Positions 9,183-17,190 of a stretch of DNA of 64,000 nt are shown in pieces. The notes below the pieces were generated by a model. That model saw nothing but the letters and a program-made list of their open reading frames with translations, searched no databases and was not told the origin of the DNA. How positions within the stretch are numbered: position 1 is the first letter of the stretch; each line of letters begins with the position of its first letter. Both the position numbers and the translations under genes were made by a program. The DNA is taken from the NCBI RefSeq assembly GCF_032883915.1, contig NZ_CP120717.1, forward strand, positions 4,099,697 to 4,163,696. Direction: 5' to 3'. The stretch is from Endozoicomonas sp. 8E (GTDB taxonomy: Bacteria > Pseudomonadota > Gammaproteobacteria > Pseudomonadales > Endozoicomonadaceae).

Positions 9183-10589
9183 ATGGCTTCACCAGGTAAG
9201 GCTTCCGATATAGCCAGGCAGTACAGGTCCGTTCCAGTGTTATCCTGTTTGCTCTGTTTCCTGTTCATACCCTCACAACTTCTGGCAGTGAACTGCATAA
9301 AATGTGGCCGTGAATACAGTGATGACTTATTTAAAGAATCTGAACCCTGCCACTTATGTCGAACAAAAGACGGTTCTGATTCTGCTGATGAGGGTCATGA
9401 TTTAAATCCCGGTGCCCAGGCAGATGAATCACAGGGGACTCTGGGTCTTGCCATAGATGTATTCAGGCGTGCAGCACAGGCAACTCCTGAAAATTTGGTC
9501 CTGTCCCCTGACGGCCTTTTTCAGACACTGTCACTGATACTGATGGGGGCTACCGATGAAACCCAGCAATTGCTTCAAAAGTGTCTGGGAGAGGATTATT
9601 CTGAGCCAACCGGTGCTACAGCATCAGGTGCTACAGCATCTGGCGCCACAGCCTGTGGACAGGACCAATACTGTATTGCGAATTGCCTGCTTGTCTCCAA
9701 TAGGCATACTCTTCAGGAAACTTATAAAAAGAAGCTTGAACAAATAAACGCCGATATTCGAGATAACGTCAACTTCTCCGACCGTGCATCATTACAAAGC
9801 CTTGCTCAAGAACTCAACGACCTGTTTTGCCAATTAACCCATGGATTGGTTCGAGAATTTTGCCAGGACAGGGACTGGCATTCCAGTACTTCTATAGCAC
9901 TCATAAATTCTGTTTACTTCAAAGGCTTCTGGGAAACGGCTTTCAGGAAACGAATTGGAGGATCAGTATTTACTTTACCCGATAATCAAAAAGTTGTTTT
10001 AGACGGGTTTATGGATGGAGAAATCAATGCTGCCCAAGAGGCTGAATACAATGATTGGAGGGCAGCTACCGTCCCCTACCAGGGAGATCATGAAATGATT
10101 TTGATTTTACCCCCGGAAGGGATAATGCCCCACGAGGTATCGCCAGAAATAATAATGGCACTATTCTCATCGTTAGACTCTAAAGAGCTATCTTTTTCAA
10201 GCTCAACTGTTCCTCTTGGACTCCCGACCTTTAGTGTTGACTCGGACACTAACTTGATCAATGCATTAGCTCAAACAACTTTACATTCTCTTTTTACAGG
10301 CGCACTCAGCTTAGGATCGATGCTATCCAATCCAGTGCCTGTTTTTATTAATGTGTTTAATCAACACAGCGTCATAGAAGTTAATGAACAAGGAACTGAA
10401 GCCGCAGCTGTAACACACGTCGGTTTTTTTACATCAACGGGCATGAGTAGTCCGAAGCCTATTAATTTTACACGACCATTTATTTATATATTGCGTAATA
10501 AAATAACAAAAAAAATCATCTTCATTGGACAGATACTAGATCCCCGGAACTTGAAAGAAGACTCTTCAGGTTCGGCTTCCAATAATTGA
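9183..10589 (+). CDS. Exported serpin 6, single zinc ribbon, inhibitory-type hinge
   Basis: 468 aa; ATG at 9183 with CAAGGT upstream. The signal peptide ends FIPSQLLA. One ribbon (NCIKCGREYSDD...CHLC), then only a short linker into the serpin domain; the second ribbon and Ser/Asp linker of copies 4 and 5 are absent. The serpin body is close to copies 4 and 5 (VLSPDGLFQTLSLILMGATDE; INSVYFKGFWETAF). The hinge EVNEQGTEAAAVTH is intact, but the exposed loop is different (VGFFTSTGMS), which implies a different target specificity. A small in-frame repeat encodes ATASG twice near 9620-9650. Its own promoter box precedes it. Confidence 0.87.
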   Translation: MASPGKASDIARQYRSVPVLSCLLCFLFIPSQLLAVNCIKCGREYSDDLFKESEPCHLCRTKDGSDSADEGHDLNPGAQADESQGTLGLAIDVFRRAAQATPENLVLSPDGLFQTLSLILMGATDETQQLLQKCLGEDYSEPTGATASGATASGATACGQDQYCIANCLLVSNRHTLQETYKKKLEQINADIRDNVNFSDRASLQSLAQELNDLFCQLTHGLVREFCQDRDWHSSTSIALINSVYFKGFWETAFRKRIGGSVFTLPDNQKVVLDGFMDGEINAAQEAEYNDWRAATVPYQGDHEMILILPPEGIMPHEVSPEIIMALFSSLDSKELSFSSSTVPLGLPTFSVDSDTNLINALAQTTLHSLFTGALSLGSMLSNPVPVFINVFNQHSVIEVNEQGTEAAAVTHVGFFTSTGMSSPKPINFTRPFIYILRNKITKKIIFIGQILDPRNLKEDSSGSASNN

Positions 10590-10744
10590 CATGGAGAGCC
10601 TCAGGACTCACCCTCTCCCTTTCTTTGCAAGCCAGATGGAATAGGGTTCTCAGAGATTTTTGGGTAAATAGCCATCGATAAACACTGAATCTTTAATTTT
10701 TACAGCGTCAACTCCCTCTGACCCTTGAGCAGGTTTAGTTTTTT

Positions 10745-10774
10745 TAGGCACTCACCAAAAAACTATCCTATATT
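10745..10774 (+). promoter_or_regulatory. Conserved serpin promoter-like box, upstream of serpins 7-8
   Basis: TAGGCA, an 18-bp spacer and TATATT (10769-10774), 102 bp before the ATG at 10876. No copy lies before serpin 8, so serpins 7 and 8 are probably cotranscribed from here. Confidence 0.5.
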
Positions 10775-10875
10775 GTGTTACGTACTCCATTCGCCGCTCC
10801 GCAGGGCAACTGTTCAGTGAATAGCAAGGTCATCTTGAGACAATCGCTGAAATCAAGAAGTTATGAGGTGCCAAC

Positions 10876-12312
10876 ATGGCTCAAGTCATTAAATTTCCCG
10901 ATATAGCCTTGCAACACAGGCGCATTTTGCTCTTGGTCAGTTTGCTTTATTTCCTGTTGCTACCCACACAACTCAGGGCTGTGACCTATGTCGACTTCAT
11001 CGGTGACGACCCTGAAAAATTACCACCCTACCCGGCGCTTCATGAAGAAAGTTCTGACGACGAGCATCAAGTTGACACAATGCAATACCAATCGGTAACA
11101 CCAGAAAACCCTGATCCTGATTCACCAGCGGCTGAGTCCAGTCGGGATCTGGAGCTTGCCATAAGTCTATTTACCCAGGCAGCAAAGGAAACTCCTGAAA
11201 ATTTTCTTATCTCCCCTGATGGCCTCTTTCGATCGCTGGCACCAGTACTCATGGGGGCTACTGGAGAAACCAGGCGATTGCTTCAAAGCTATCTGGGAGA
11301 CAGATATTCTGAGCCACCCCCTGCAGCAGCAACCGCAACATCTTCTGCTTTTGCACAGGACGACTACTTCGTCTCAAACACTCTGCTCTTGTCCGATGAT
11401 CTTGTAATTAAGGAAACTTATCTTGAGGAAGCTAAACAAGTAAACGTCGATGTTCGTGAAAATATCAGGTTCCGCGACCCTGCATCTTTAGAAATCCTTG
11501 CTGATAAACTCAACGAACTATTTAGCGAATTAACCCGTGGCATGGTTCCAAAATTTTGCCACGCCAGCGAATGGTCGACAGATACCACCTTGGGACTCAT
11601 AAGTTCTGTTTACTTCAAAGGGCTTTGGAGAGACTCTTTTAGTATCCGAGAAGCAGGTTCATTTACTTTACCCGACGACGACAAGGACGACGACAAGAGA
11701 GTCTTGTTGGACAAATGGATGCTGGGTGAAATCAGTTCCTCCCAATACGCAGAGCACAATTATTGGCAAGCAGTCACCGTTCCTTACCGGGGAGCCCATC
11801 AAATGATTTTAGTTTTACCTCCCGAAGGGATTATGCCCCATGAGATATCAGCAGGAACGGTAATGGCATTATTTTCATCATTAGACTCCCAAGGATTATA
11901 TCCATATCAATCATCTTCAAAAATCACTATTGGACTTCCACCCTTTAAAGTTGATTCGGACATTGAGTTGAGCCGTTTTTTAAGAAAAACACCTCTAGGT
12001 GCTGTTTTTACAGGCGCCGTCCTTAGAAGCAGCCTCGAATTAGGAGCTATGCTATCTGATCCTCGAGGTGCTTCTATTAATTTGGTTCGTCAACATTGCG
12101 CAATTGAGGTTAATAAAGATGGGACCCGAGCCGCAGCTGTCACACGCATCTCTACAACGAGAGGAGGGGGAGGGGGCAGTCATAGAAAATCCATCCAATT
12201 TAATCGACCATTTGCTTATTTTGTGCGTGATGAAAAAACAGGAGAAATCCTCTTTGTTGGGCAGGTAGTTGATCCTCGAAGCACTTCAAAATCGGGTACC
12301 GGTAGCCATTAA
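10876..12312 (+). CDS. Exported serpin 7 (ribbon cysteines lost, Gly-rich reactive loop)
   Basis: 478 aa; ATG at 10876 with GAGGTG upstream. The signal peptide ends LLPTQLRA. The segment equivalent to the zinc ribbon reads VTYVDFIGDDPEKLPPYPAL: all cysteines are replaced, so it cannot bind zinc. The serpin domain is complete (NFLISPDGLFRSLAPVLMGATGE; ISSVYFKGLWRDSF; GLPPFKVDSDIEL), with hinge EVNKDGTRAAAVTR. The reactive loop is unusual, STTRGGGGGSHRKS, and a surface loop has an exact 12-bp duplication (11674-11697) encoding DDDKDDDK. Probably an inhibitor with Arg near P1. It forms a pair with serpin 8, 75 bp downstream, and the leader sequence of serpin 8 is a copy of this gene's leader. 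Confidence 0.85.
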   Translation: MAQVIKFPDIALQHRRILLLVSLLYFLLLPTQLRAVTYVDFIGDDPEKLPPYPALHEESSDDEHQVDTMQYQSVTPENPDPDSPAAESSRDLELAISLFTQAAKETPENFLISPDGLFRSLAPVLMGATGETRRLLQSYLGDRYSEPPPAAATATSSAFAQDDYFVSNTLLLSDDLVIKETYLEEAKQVNVDVRENIRFRDPASLEILADKLNELFSELTRGMVPKFCHASEWSTDTTLGLISSVYFKGLWRDSFSIREAGSFTLPDDDKDDDKRVLLDKWMLGEISSSQYAEHNYWQAVTVPYRGAHQMILVLPPEGIMPHEISAGTVMALFSSLDSQGLYPYQSSSKITIGLPPFKVDSDIELSRFLRKTPLGAVFTGAVLRSSLELGAMLSDPRGASINLVRQHCAIEVNKDGTRAAAVTRISTTRGGGGGSHRKSIQFNRPFAYFVRDEKTGEILFVGQVVDPRSTSKSGTGSH

Positions 12313-12387
12313 TCAGGTGAGCTGTTCAGTGAACAGGAAGGTCATCTTGAGACAACCCCTGAAATCAGGAAGTTATAAGGTGCCAAC

Positions 12388-13782
12388 ATGGCTCAATTAA
12401 TTAAATCTCCCGATATGGCCTTACAGCACAGGCACATTTTGCTCTCAGTCAGTTTGCTTTATTTCCTGTTGCTACCCTCACAACTCAGGGCTGTGACCTA
12501 TGTCGACTGCATCAATGACGATCCTGAAAAATTTCCACCCTGCCCGGCGCTTCATGAAGAAGGTTCTGACAGCGAGCCTCAAGGTGAAACAAGGCCTTTC
12601 CAATCGGCAACACCAGAAAACCCTGATTCAGATCCTCGTCCACAAGCGGCTGAGTCCAGGGGGAATCTGGAGCTTGCCATAAGTGTATTTAGTCAGGCAG
12701 CAAAAGTAACGCCTGAAAATTTTCTTATCTCCCCTGATGGCCTTTATCGAGCGCTGGGACTAATACTCATGGGGGCTACTGGAGAAACCAGGCGATTGCT
12801 TCAAAGCTACCTGGGAGATAATTATTCTGAGCCATCCCTTGCAGCAGCACCAATCGCAACATCTTCTGCACAGGACGAATACTCCATCTCAAACACTATG
12901 CTCTTGTCCAGTGAACTTGAAGTTAAGGAAACTTATCGTGAGAGACTAAAACAAGTAAACATCGATTTTCGTGATAACATCAACTTCTTCGACCGTGTAT
13001 CTCTAGAAAGCCTTGCCGATGAGCTCAACAGACTATTTAGCCAGTTAACCCATGGCATGATTCCACAATTTTGCTACGCCGACCAATGGTCGCCAGCTAC
13101 CACCATGGCTCTCATAAATTCTATTTACTTCAAAGGGCTTTGGGAAAGGTCTTTTAATGTCCGAAAAGCAGGTAAATTTACTTTACGCGACGGTCAGAGA
13201 GTCAATTTGAATGAATTTATGGTGGGTGAAATCAGTTTCTCCCAATACACAAATCACAATGATTGGCAAGCAGTCACCGTTCCTTACCGGGGAGCCCATG
13301 AAATGATTTTAGTTTTACCTCCCAAAGGGATCATGCCCCATGAGATATCAGCAGAAATAATAATGGCATTATTTTCATCATTAAACTCCGGGGAATCATG
13401 TCCATCATGTTTAAAAATCGCTATTGGACTTCCACCCTTTAAAGTTGATTCGGACATTGAGTTGAGCCATTTTTTAAGAAAAACAGCTCTACATCCTCTT
13501 TTTACAAGCCCCCTCGAATTAGGAGCTATGCTATCTGATCCTCTAGCTGTTTCTATTAATATGGTTCATCAACATTGCGCAATTGAGGTTAATGAAAATG
13601 GGACCCGGGCCGCAGCTGTCACACACATCGCTTTATCGCGATCGGCTGACGGGAGCAAATCCATCCAGTTCAATCGACCATTTATTTATGTATTGCATAA
13701 TAAAATAACAAAAAGAATCCTCTTTATTGGGCAGACACTTGACCCTCGAAGCACTTCAGAATCGGGTACCGGTAGCCATTAA
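12388..13782 (+). CDS. Exported serpin 8 (partial ribbon cysteines, inhibitory-type hinge)
   Basis: 464 aa; ATG at 12388 behind TAAGGTG. The signal peptide ends LLPSQLRA. The former ribbon retains only two cysteines (YVDCINDD...PPCPAL), intermediate between the Cys4 copies and serpin 7. The serpin domain includes NFLISPDGLYRALGLILMGATGE, INSIYFKGLWERSFNVR, VLPPKGIMPHEIS, hinge EVNENGTRAAAVTH and loop IALSRSADGSKS. An Arg-Ser pair near the predicted scissile bond would fit a trypsin-like target; this is inference. It sits 75 bp behind serpin 7 without its own promoter box, so it is probably the second gene of a two-gene transcript. It is followed by a hairpin terminator. Confidence 0.86.
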   Translation: MAQLIKSPDMALQHRHILLSVSLLYFLLLPSQLRAVTYVDCINDDPEKFPPCPALHEEGSDSEPQGETRPFQSATPENPDSDPRPQAAESRGNLELAISVFSQAAKVTPENFLISPDGLYRALGLILMGATGETRRLLQSYLGDNYSEPSLAAAPIATSSAQDEYSISNTMLLSSELEVKETYRERLKQVNIDFRDNINFFDRVSLESLADELNRLFSQLTHGMIPQFCYADQWSPATTMALINSIYFKGLWERSFNVRKAGKFTLRDGQRVNLNEFMVGEISFSQYTNHNDWQAVTVPYRGAHEMILVLPPKGIMPHEISAEIIMALFSSLNSGESCPSCLKIAIGLPPFKVDSDIELSHFLRKTALHPLFTSPLELGAMLSDPLAVSINMVHQHCAIEVNENGTRAAAVTHIALSRSADGSKSIQFNRPFIYVLHNKITKRILFIGQTLDPRSTSESGTGSH

Positions 13783-13790
13783 TCAGGTAT

Positions 13791-13818
13791 GGGGAGCCTG
13801 AAGATTCCCCTCATCTTT
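13791..13818 (+). terminator. Terminator after serpin 8
   Basis: GGGGA (13791-13795), a 10-nt loop, TCCCC (13806-13810), then TCATCTTTT. It separates the serpin array from the convergent SRAP gene. Confidence 0.5.
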
Positions 13819-13842
13819 TGTCGTGGGCAACGGAGGAGTCGT

Positions 13843-14508
13843 TTAATTGCGAGCAACCAGTTTCTTCACGCACTCTGGCCCCTTGTTCGAGACATGATTC
13901 ACCGTTCTGCCCACTTTATAAAAAGACAGTTTACTGATCGTTTCAGTCGGTTTGCCCAGACTCGCAAGGACCGTCTTATAGCACTCACCCAGCCACTCCT
14001 TAGCCTGTTTTTGTTGCAGCAGAACCGGCATTCTCTCGGTCAGCGGTGTAATATCACTGATAGCAGGACGAGTAAGAATCGCACAGGACTCGAAACTCAA
14101 CTGGTCGTCCACAGCATAGCTCTCCCAGAGACCGGCAAACAAACACAAACCACCCGACTTTGGACGTATATACCATGGCTGACTGTGATCCCCTACCCTC
14201 TGCCAGTCGAACCAGCCATCGGCCAGAATCAGACATCGCTGCTTTCTGAGGGCACTGCGAAACATTGGTTTATCGGCAGCGGTTTCGATTCTGGCATTGA
14301 TCTGGGCTCTGGAAAAATCCTGCAGCCAGTGAGGAACCAGACCCCACTTAACCCGAGCGGTTTCAAAACAGCCCTGCTCATTATTTTTGACAATAAGTAC
14401 CTGTTCACCAGGCGCAACATTATAGGAGGGAATATTGACTTCCGGCTGCTGGATACCCAGACACCCCAGGTTGATCTGATCAGCCATCAGCGTGTAACGA
14501 CCACACAT
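13843..14508 (-). CDS. SRAP-domain protein (YedK/HMCES-like), divergent active site
   Basis: 221 aa. Start chosen at 14508 so that the protein begins MCGRY; Cys2 must become the N-terminal residue in SRAP proteins, which form a thiazolidine cross-link with abasic sites in single-stranded DNA. GGAAGAG precedes this ATG. The family core is clear: YNVAPGEQ, VKWGLVPHW, NARIET, GLWESY, ERMPVLL. Two residues differ from the YedK catalytic set as I know it. The glutamate of the GFYEW motif is Asp here (DGWFDW), and the histidine normally found before D/E-RMPV is Thr (PLTERMPV). Cross-link formation may persist while its reversal is altered. The start codon lies three bases past the upstream stop, so it is cotranscribed with the DUF2007 gene. 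Confidence 0.85.
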   Translation of the reverse strand: MCGRYTLMADQINLGCLGIQQPEVNIPSYNVAPGEQVLIVKNNEQGCFETARVKWGLVPHWLQDFSRAQINARIETAADKPMFRSALRKQRCLILADGWFDWQRVGDHSQPWYIRPKSGGLCLFAGLWESYAVDDQLSFESCAILTRPAISDITPLTERMPVLLQQKQAKEWLGECYKTVLASLGKPTETISKLSFYKVGRTVNHVSNKGPECVKKLVARN

Positions 14509-14510
14509 AA

Positions 14511-14759
14511 TCACTCTTCCTGAATGTGATCAGATTCTTCCAGAACGGGGGACGCCTTGAGGTAATCCTCGATCATCTCTTTGGCCAGGCCTGCATCGTA
14601 ATCGTCTACGTAGAGAGCCAGCAGACCGGTAGCGGGTAGTTCACCCACGGCACCTGCCAGATAGCTACCTCCCAGATGGCAGGCAATGCCATGGCTCTCC
14701 AGAACATCCTTGAGGCATTGAGCCTCAAGGAGATTGTCAGGGCTGAATATCTTGATCAT
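14511..14759 (-). CDS. DUF2007-family small protein
   Basis: 82 aa. The N-terminus (MIKIFSPDNLLEAQCLKDVLESHGI) is the typical start of DUF2007, a PII-like small fold whose members act as putative signal-transducing or metal-related proteins without a defined reaction. The predicted fold is an alpha/beta domain, with GLLALYVDDYDAGLAKEMIEDYL as the second half and an acidic tail. No signal peptide or membrane segment. It overlaps a possible GTG of the SRAP gene and stops three bases before that gene's ATG, so the two are probably one transcript. Confidence 0.75.
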   Translation of the reverse strand: MIKIFSPDNLLEAQCLKDVLESHGIACHLGGSYLAGAVGELPATGLLALYVDDYDAGLAKEMIEDYLKASPVLEESDHIQEE

Positions 14760-14796
14760 ACTTTTAATAAAACACGTCTATCGTCGTAAAGCAAGC

Positions 14797-15363
14797 TTAC
14801 TTCAGGTAGACCGTCTTGATCTGGCTGACCAGCTCGTTCGCCTTAGCTCTCTGGGCAGGGTTGAGCAGTTCAGACAGCTCCTGCTTCTGTTTACGGGCCG
14901 CTGTCAGGAAGTCCCCCTCGGAACCTTCCAGACTCAGGGCAGTCCACATATAAGCAGCAATCAGGTTAGGGTCTGTGCCTGCCCCTTTATAATACGATTT
15001 CCCCAGTTCGTACTGAGCCTCTGCACTCTTGCCCTTTCGACCCGCGGCCCGTTCGATCAGTTCAAAACCTTTTTTAGGATCTTTAGCTACGCCCCCCAGA
15101 CCCTCTCGATAGACCTTGCCCAACAAAAGTTCTGCCTGAACATTACCTCTGTTCGCCAGAGGTTCCAGCAGAGAAAGGGTTTGACTGGCATTTTCCGGCC
15201 TGACTTTACCAGCAACCAACAGGCTACCCACTTCAAGCACGGCCTGTTCGTCACCTGAGCTGGCCCGCTTCAACAGACTGGAATAGTCAGCAGCCCAGCC
15301 ACTCAGGGAAAACAGTAATGTAATGGCCAGCAGCCTACCCTGGCACCTTTTACTCAATAACAT
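14797..15363 (-). CDS. Exported Sel1-repeat protein
   Basis: 188 aa. An N-terminal signal peptide (about residues 1-24, ending SLSGWA) targets it to the periplasm. Sel1-like TPR repeats follow: LLKRASSGDEQAVLEVGSLL, then AELLLGKVYREGLGGVAKDP and AEAQYELGKSYYKGAGTDP. These repeats normally mediate protein-protein contacts; no catalytic residues are visible. The C-terminal helix (RKQKQELSELLNPAQRAKANELV) matches the usual end of short bacterial Sel1 proteins. It lies 37 bp upstream of the DUF2007 gene on the same strand, so it may head a three-gene unit. The partner is unknown. Confidence 0.8.
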   Translation of the reverse strand: MLLSKRCQGRLLAITLLFSLSGWAADYSSLLKRASSGDEQAVLEVGSLLVAGKVRPENASQTLSLLEPLANRGNVQAELLLGKVYREGLGGVAKDPKKGFELIERAAGRKGKSAEAQYELGKSYYKGAGTDPNLIAAYMWTALSLEGSEGDFLTAARKQKQELSELLNPAQRAKANELVSQIKTVYLK

Positions 15364-15605
15364 CTATTACCTCTAGCCATTTTGAGCAGTCGACTGCTCA
15401 ATGATTTCATTTTTGAAACACTGATTTTTTCGATTGTGCAGAGTATACACACTCAAGACAGGGAATTCTGCAAGCTTTCAATTATCAACAACTCAATAGT
15501 CAGTTAAACCCACATCAACAAACATTCATACGTCCAGCTACTCTCAAACCGTTACAAAGTGCCACAACCCGGCTACAGACCCTTTGTTTTAATAACTATA
15601 TACTC

Positions 15606-16829
15606 ATGGTTTCACTCACCGCTGTTATAAAAGGCAACCACCCGGAACAGATGGAACGTTTTGAAGAAATCCGCCCCTATCACGATCAGGAAGTAAGGCC
15701 CGTCCTGGACCGCCTGTTGCAAGACCGTGAACTTATTCAGGCACTGGTGCGTCATCAATACCCTGATATGCCAGTTTTCCTTAATGGTATTGCAGGCTGG
15801 CTGACAGCCCTGGGATTACGCTACAAACTGAAGAACATACATGACGTTGATGGACTGCAACACGTCATTGAACCTTACCTGACCCGCGTCATTGAAGGCA
15901 GTACTTCCGGCATCAGTTTTTCCGGACTGGATCAGCTCAACAAAGAGCAGGCTTATCTGTTCCTGTCCAATCACCGGGACATTGTCATGGACCCGGCTTT
16001 TGTCAATCTGGCTGTTTATAAACAGGGCATGCAAACCGTTCGAATAGCTATTGGTGACAACCTGCTGCAAAGACCTTTTGTCAGCGACCTAATGCGTCTT
16101 AACAAAAGCTTTATCGTCAAACGCTCTGTGGATGGCCGCCGGGAAAAACTCAAGTCTTATCAGACACTGTCAGCCTATATTCATGACTCCATTGATACCG
16201 GACATCCCGTCTGGATCGCCCAAAGCGAAGGCCGGGCAAAAGACGGTGACGACAAAACCGACTCTGCTATCATCAAGATGCTTCACATGAGCCGAAAAGC
16301 TGCAGAAACCTCTTTTGCCGACAGCATTCGCTCCATGAACCTGGTACCGGTTTCGATTGCTTACGAATACGACCCCTGTGATATGGCCAAAGCCAGAGAG
16401 CTCCATGCCACTGAAACCAGGGGTAATTACGAAAAATTTAAAGGAGAAGACCTGCAAAGCATAGTGACCGGCATCGAAGGCTTCAAAGGCAAGGTTCATG
16501 TAGCTTTTGGTACTCCGCTGATCGACGAGTATGAAAATGCCAATCAGGTTGTTGAAGAGGTGGATCGTCAAGTTCATCAAAACTATCATCTGTTCGCTTC
16601 CAACCTGATTGCCTTTGATCGGCTCCGCAGTGCACACCCTGATGTGACAGAGTGCTCATTAGAGACCCTGTTTGAAAGATTTTGCCCGGAAGAGTCGCTC
16701 GACAGTAAAGTCGCAGAGTTCAATGATCGCATGGCCCAGTGTTCGCAAGCTCATCAACCCTGGCTCCTGAAGATGTATGCTAATCCTGTTATCAATCATT
16801 TTGCTGGAAAACGACATGTCTTTGCATAA
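15606..16829 (+). CDS. PlsC-like glycerolipid acyltransferase family protein
   Basis: 407 aa. The acyltransferase signature NHRDIVMD (N122, H123, D129) is the H-x4-D-type catalytic motif of the LPLAT/AGPAT family, and WIAQSEGRAKDG (around 203-213) corresponds to the substrate-binding EGTR block. The protein is longer than classical PlsC (about 240 aa), with an extra N-terminal region of about 100 residues and a C-terminal region of about 150. It has no strong membrane helix. Proteins of this layout are annotated as 1-acyl-sn-glycerol-3-phosphate acyltransferases; the exact acceptor is not visible. The start ATG at 15606 has no strong ribosome-binding site. Its 3' end overlaps the next gene by 14 bp. 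Confidence 0.75.
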   Translation: MVSLTAVIKGNHPEQMERFEEIRPYHDQEVRPVLDRLLQDRELIQALVRHQYPDMPVFLNGIAGWLTALGLRYKLKNIHDVDGLQHVIEPYLTRVIEGSTSGISFSGLDQLNKEQAYLFLSNHRDIVMDPAFVNLAVYKQGMQTVRIAIGDNLLQRPFVSDLMRLNKSFIVKRSVDGRREKLKSYQTLSAYIHDSIDTGHPVWIAQSEGRAKDGDDKTDSAIIKMLHMSRKAAETSFADSIRSMNLVPVSIAYEYDPCDMAKARELHATETRGNYEKFKGEDLQSIVTGIEGFKGKVHVAFGTPLIDEYENANQVVEEVDRQVHQNYHLFASNLIAFDRLRSAHPDVTECSLETLFERFCPEESLDSKVAEFNDRMAQCSQAHQPWLLKMYANPVINHFAGKRHVFA

Positions 16830-17133
16830 GCTCTGTTTTTTTGTCCCTGAACGTCATCTTGAATCAGTGAAGACTGCCGTCTTTGCTGCGGGTGCCGGTC
16901 GTTACGAAAAGTACGACAACTGTTGCTGGCAAACGTCCGGACAGGGACAGTTCAGAGCGTTGGATGGCAGCGATCCTTTTATCGGTAGCCAGGGTAAGCT
17001 GGAAACCGTTCAGGAATTCAAGGTTGAAATGATCTGCGAGGACCAGTATCTCAAAGCCGCCATTGCAGCGTTGAGATCGGCACACCCTTATGAAGAGCCA
17101 GCCTTTGAAAGCTGGCCGCTAAACGCTTCCTGA
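16816..17133 (+). CDS. NIF3/YqfO-like standalone domain protein
   Basis: 105 aa. Start chosen at ATG 16816 (MSLHKLCFFVPERHLESVK), inside the 3' end of the acyltransferase gene; the overlap suggests translational coupling. It matches the CutA/PII-like insert domain of NIF3-family proteins, which exists alone in many gammaproteobacteria: FVPE, ESVKTAVFAAGAGRYEKYDNC, GQGQFRALDGSDPFIG and HPYEEPAFE. In full-length NIF3 proteins this insert caps a dinuclear metal site; the role of the standalone form is unknown. Nothing indicates truncation. Confidence 0.75.
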   Translation: MSLHKLCFFVPERHLESVKTAVFAAGAGRYEKYDNCCWQTSGQGQFRALDGSDPFIGSQGKLETVQEFKVEMICEDQYLKAAIAALRSAHPYEEPAFESWPLNAS

Positions 17134-17190
17134 GTGTGACACTCCCCGCCCTGTCGAGGCTGTCGCAAAACTCTCTCCAACCTGGGAACG

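Larger units (their letters stand above)
196..13782 (+). repeat. Tandem array of eight serpin genes
   Basis: Eight head-to-tail paralogues start at 196, 1856, 3546, 5226, 7081, 9183, 10876 and 12388, so the repeat unit is 1.5-2.1 kb and includes the spacer. Similarity is not limited to coding DNA: spacers 1537-1855 and 3230-3545 are near-identical, and the last 50 bp of genes 1 and 2 match almost exactly. Three subgroups are visible: genes 1-3, genes 4-6 and genes 7-8. This pattern fits repeated unequal crossing-over followed by divergence. Confidence 0.85.

Noticed and set aside
13789-14523. 244-codon plus-strand frame opposite the SRAP gene
   Set aside because: The minus-strand SRAP frame has a family signature and coupling to its neighbour; the plus frame has neither.
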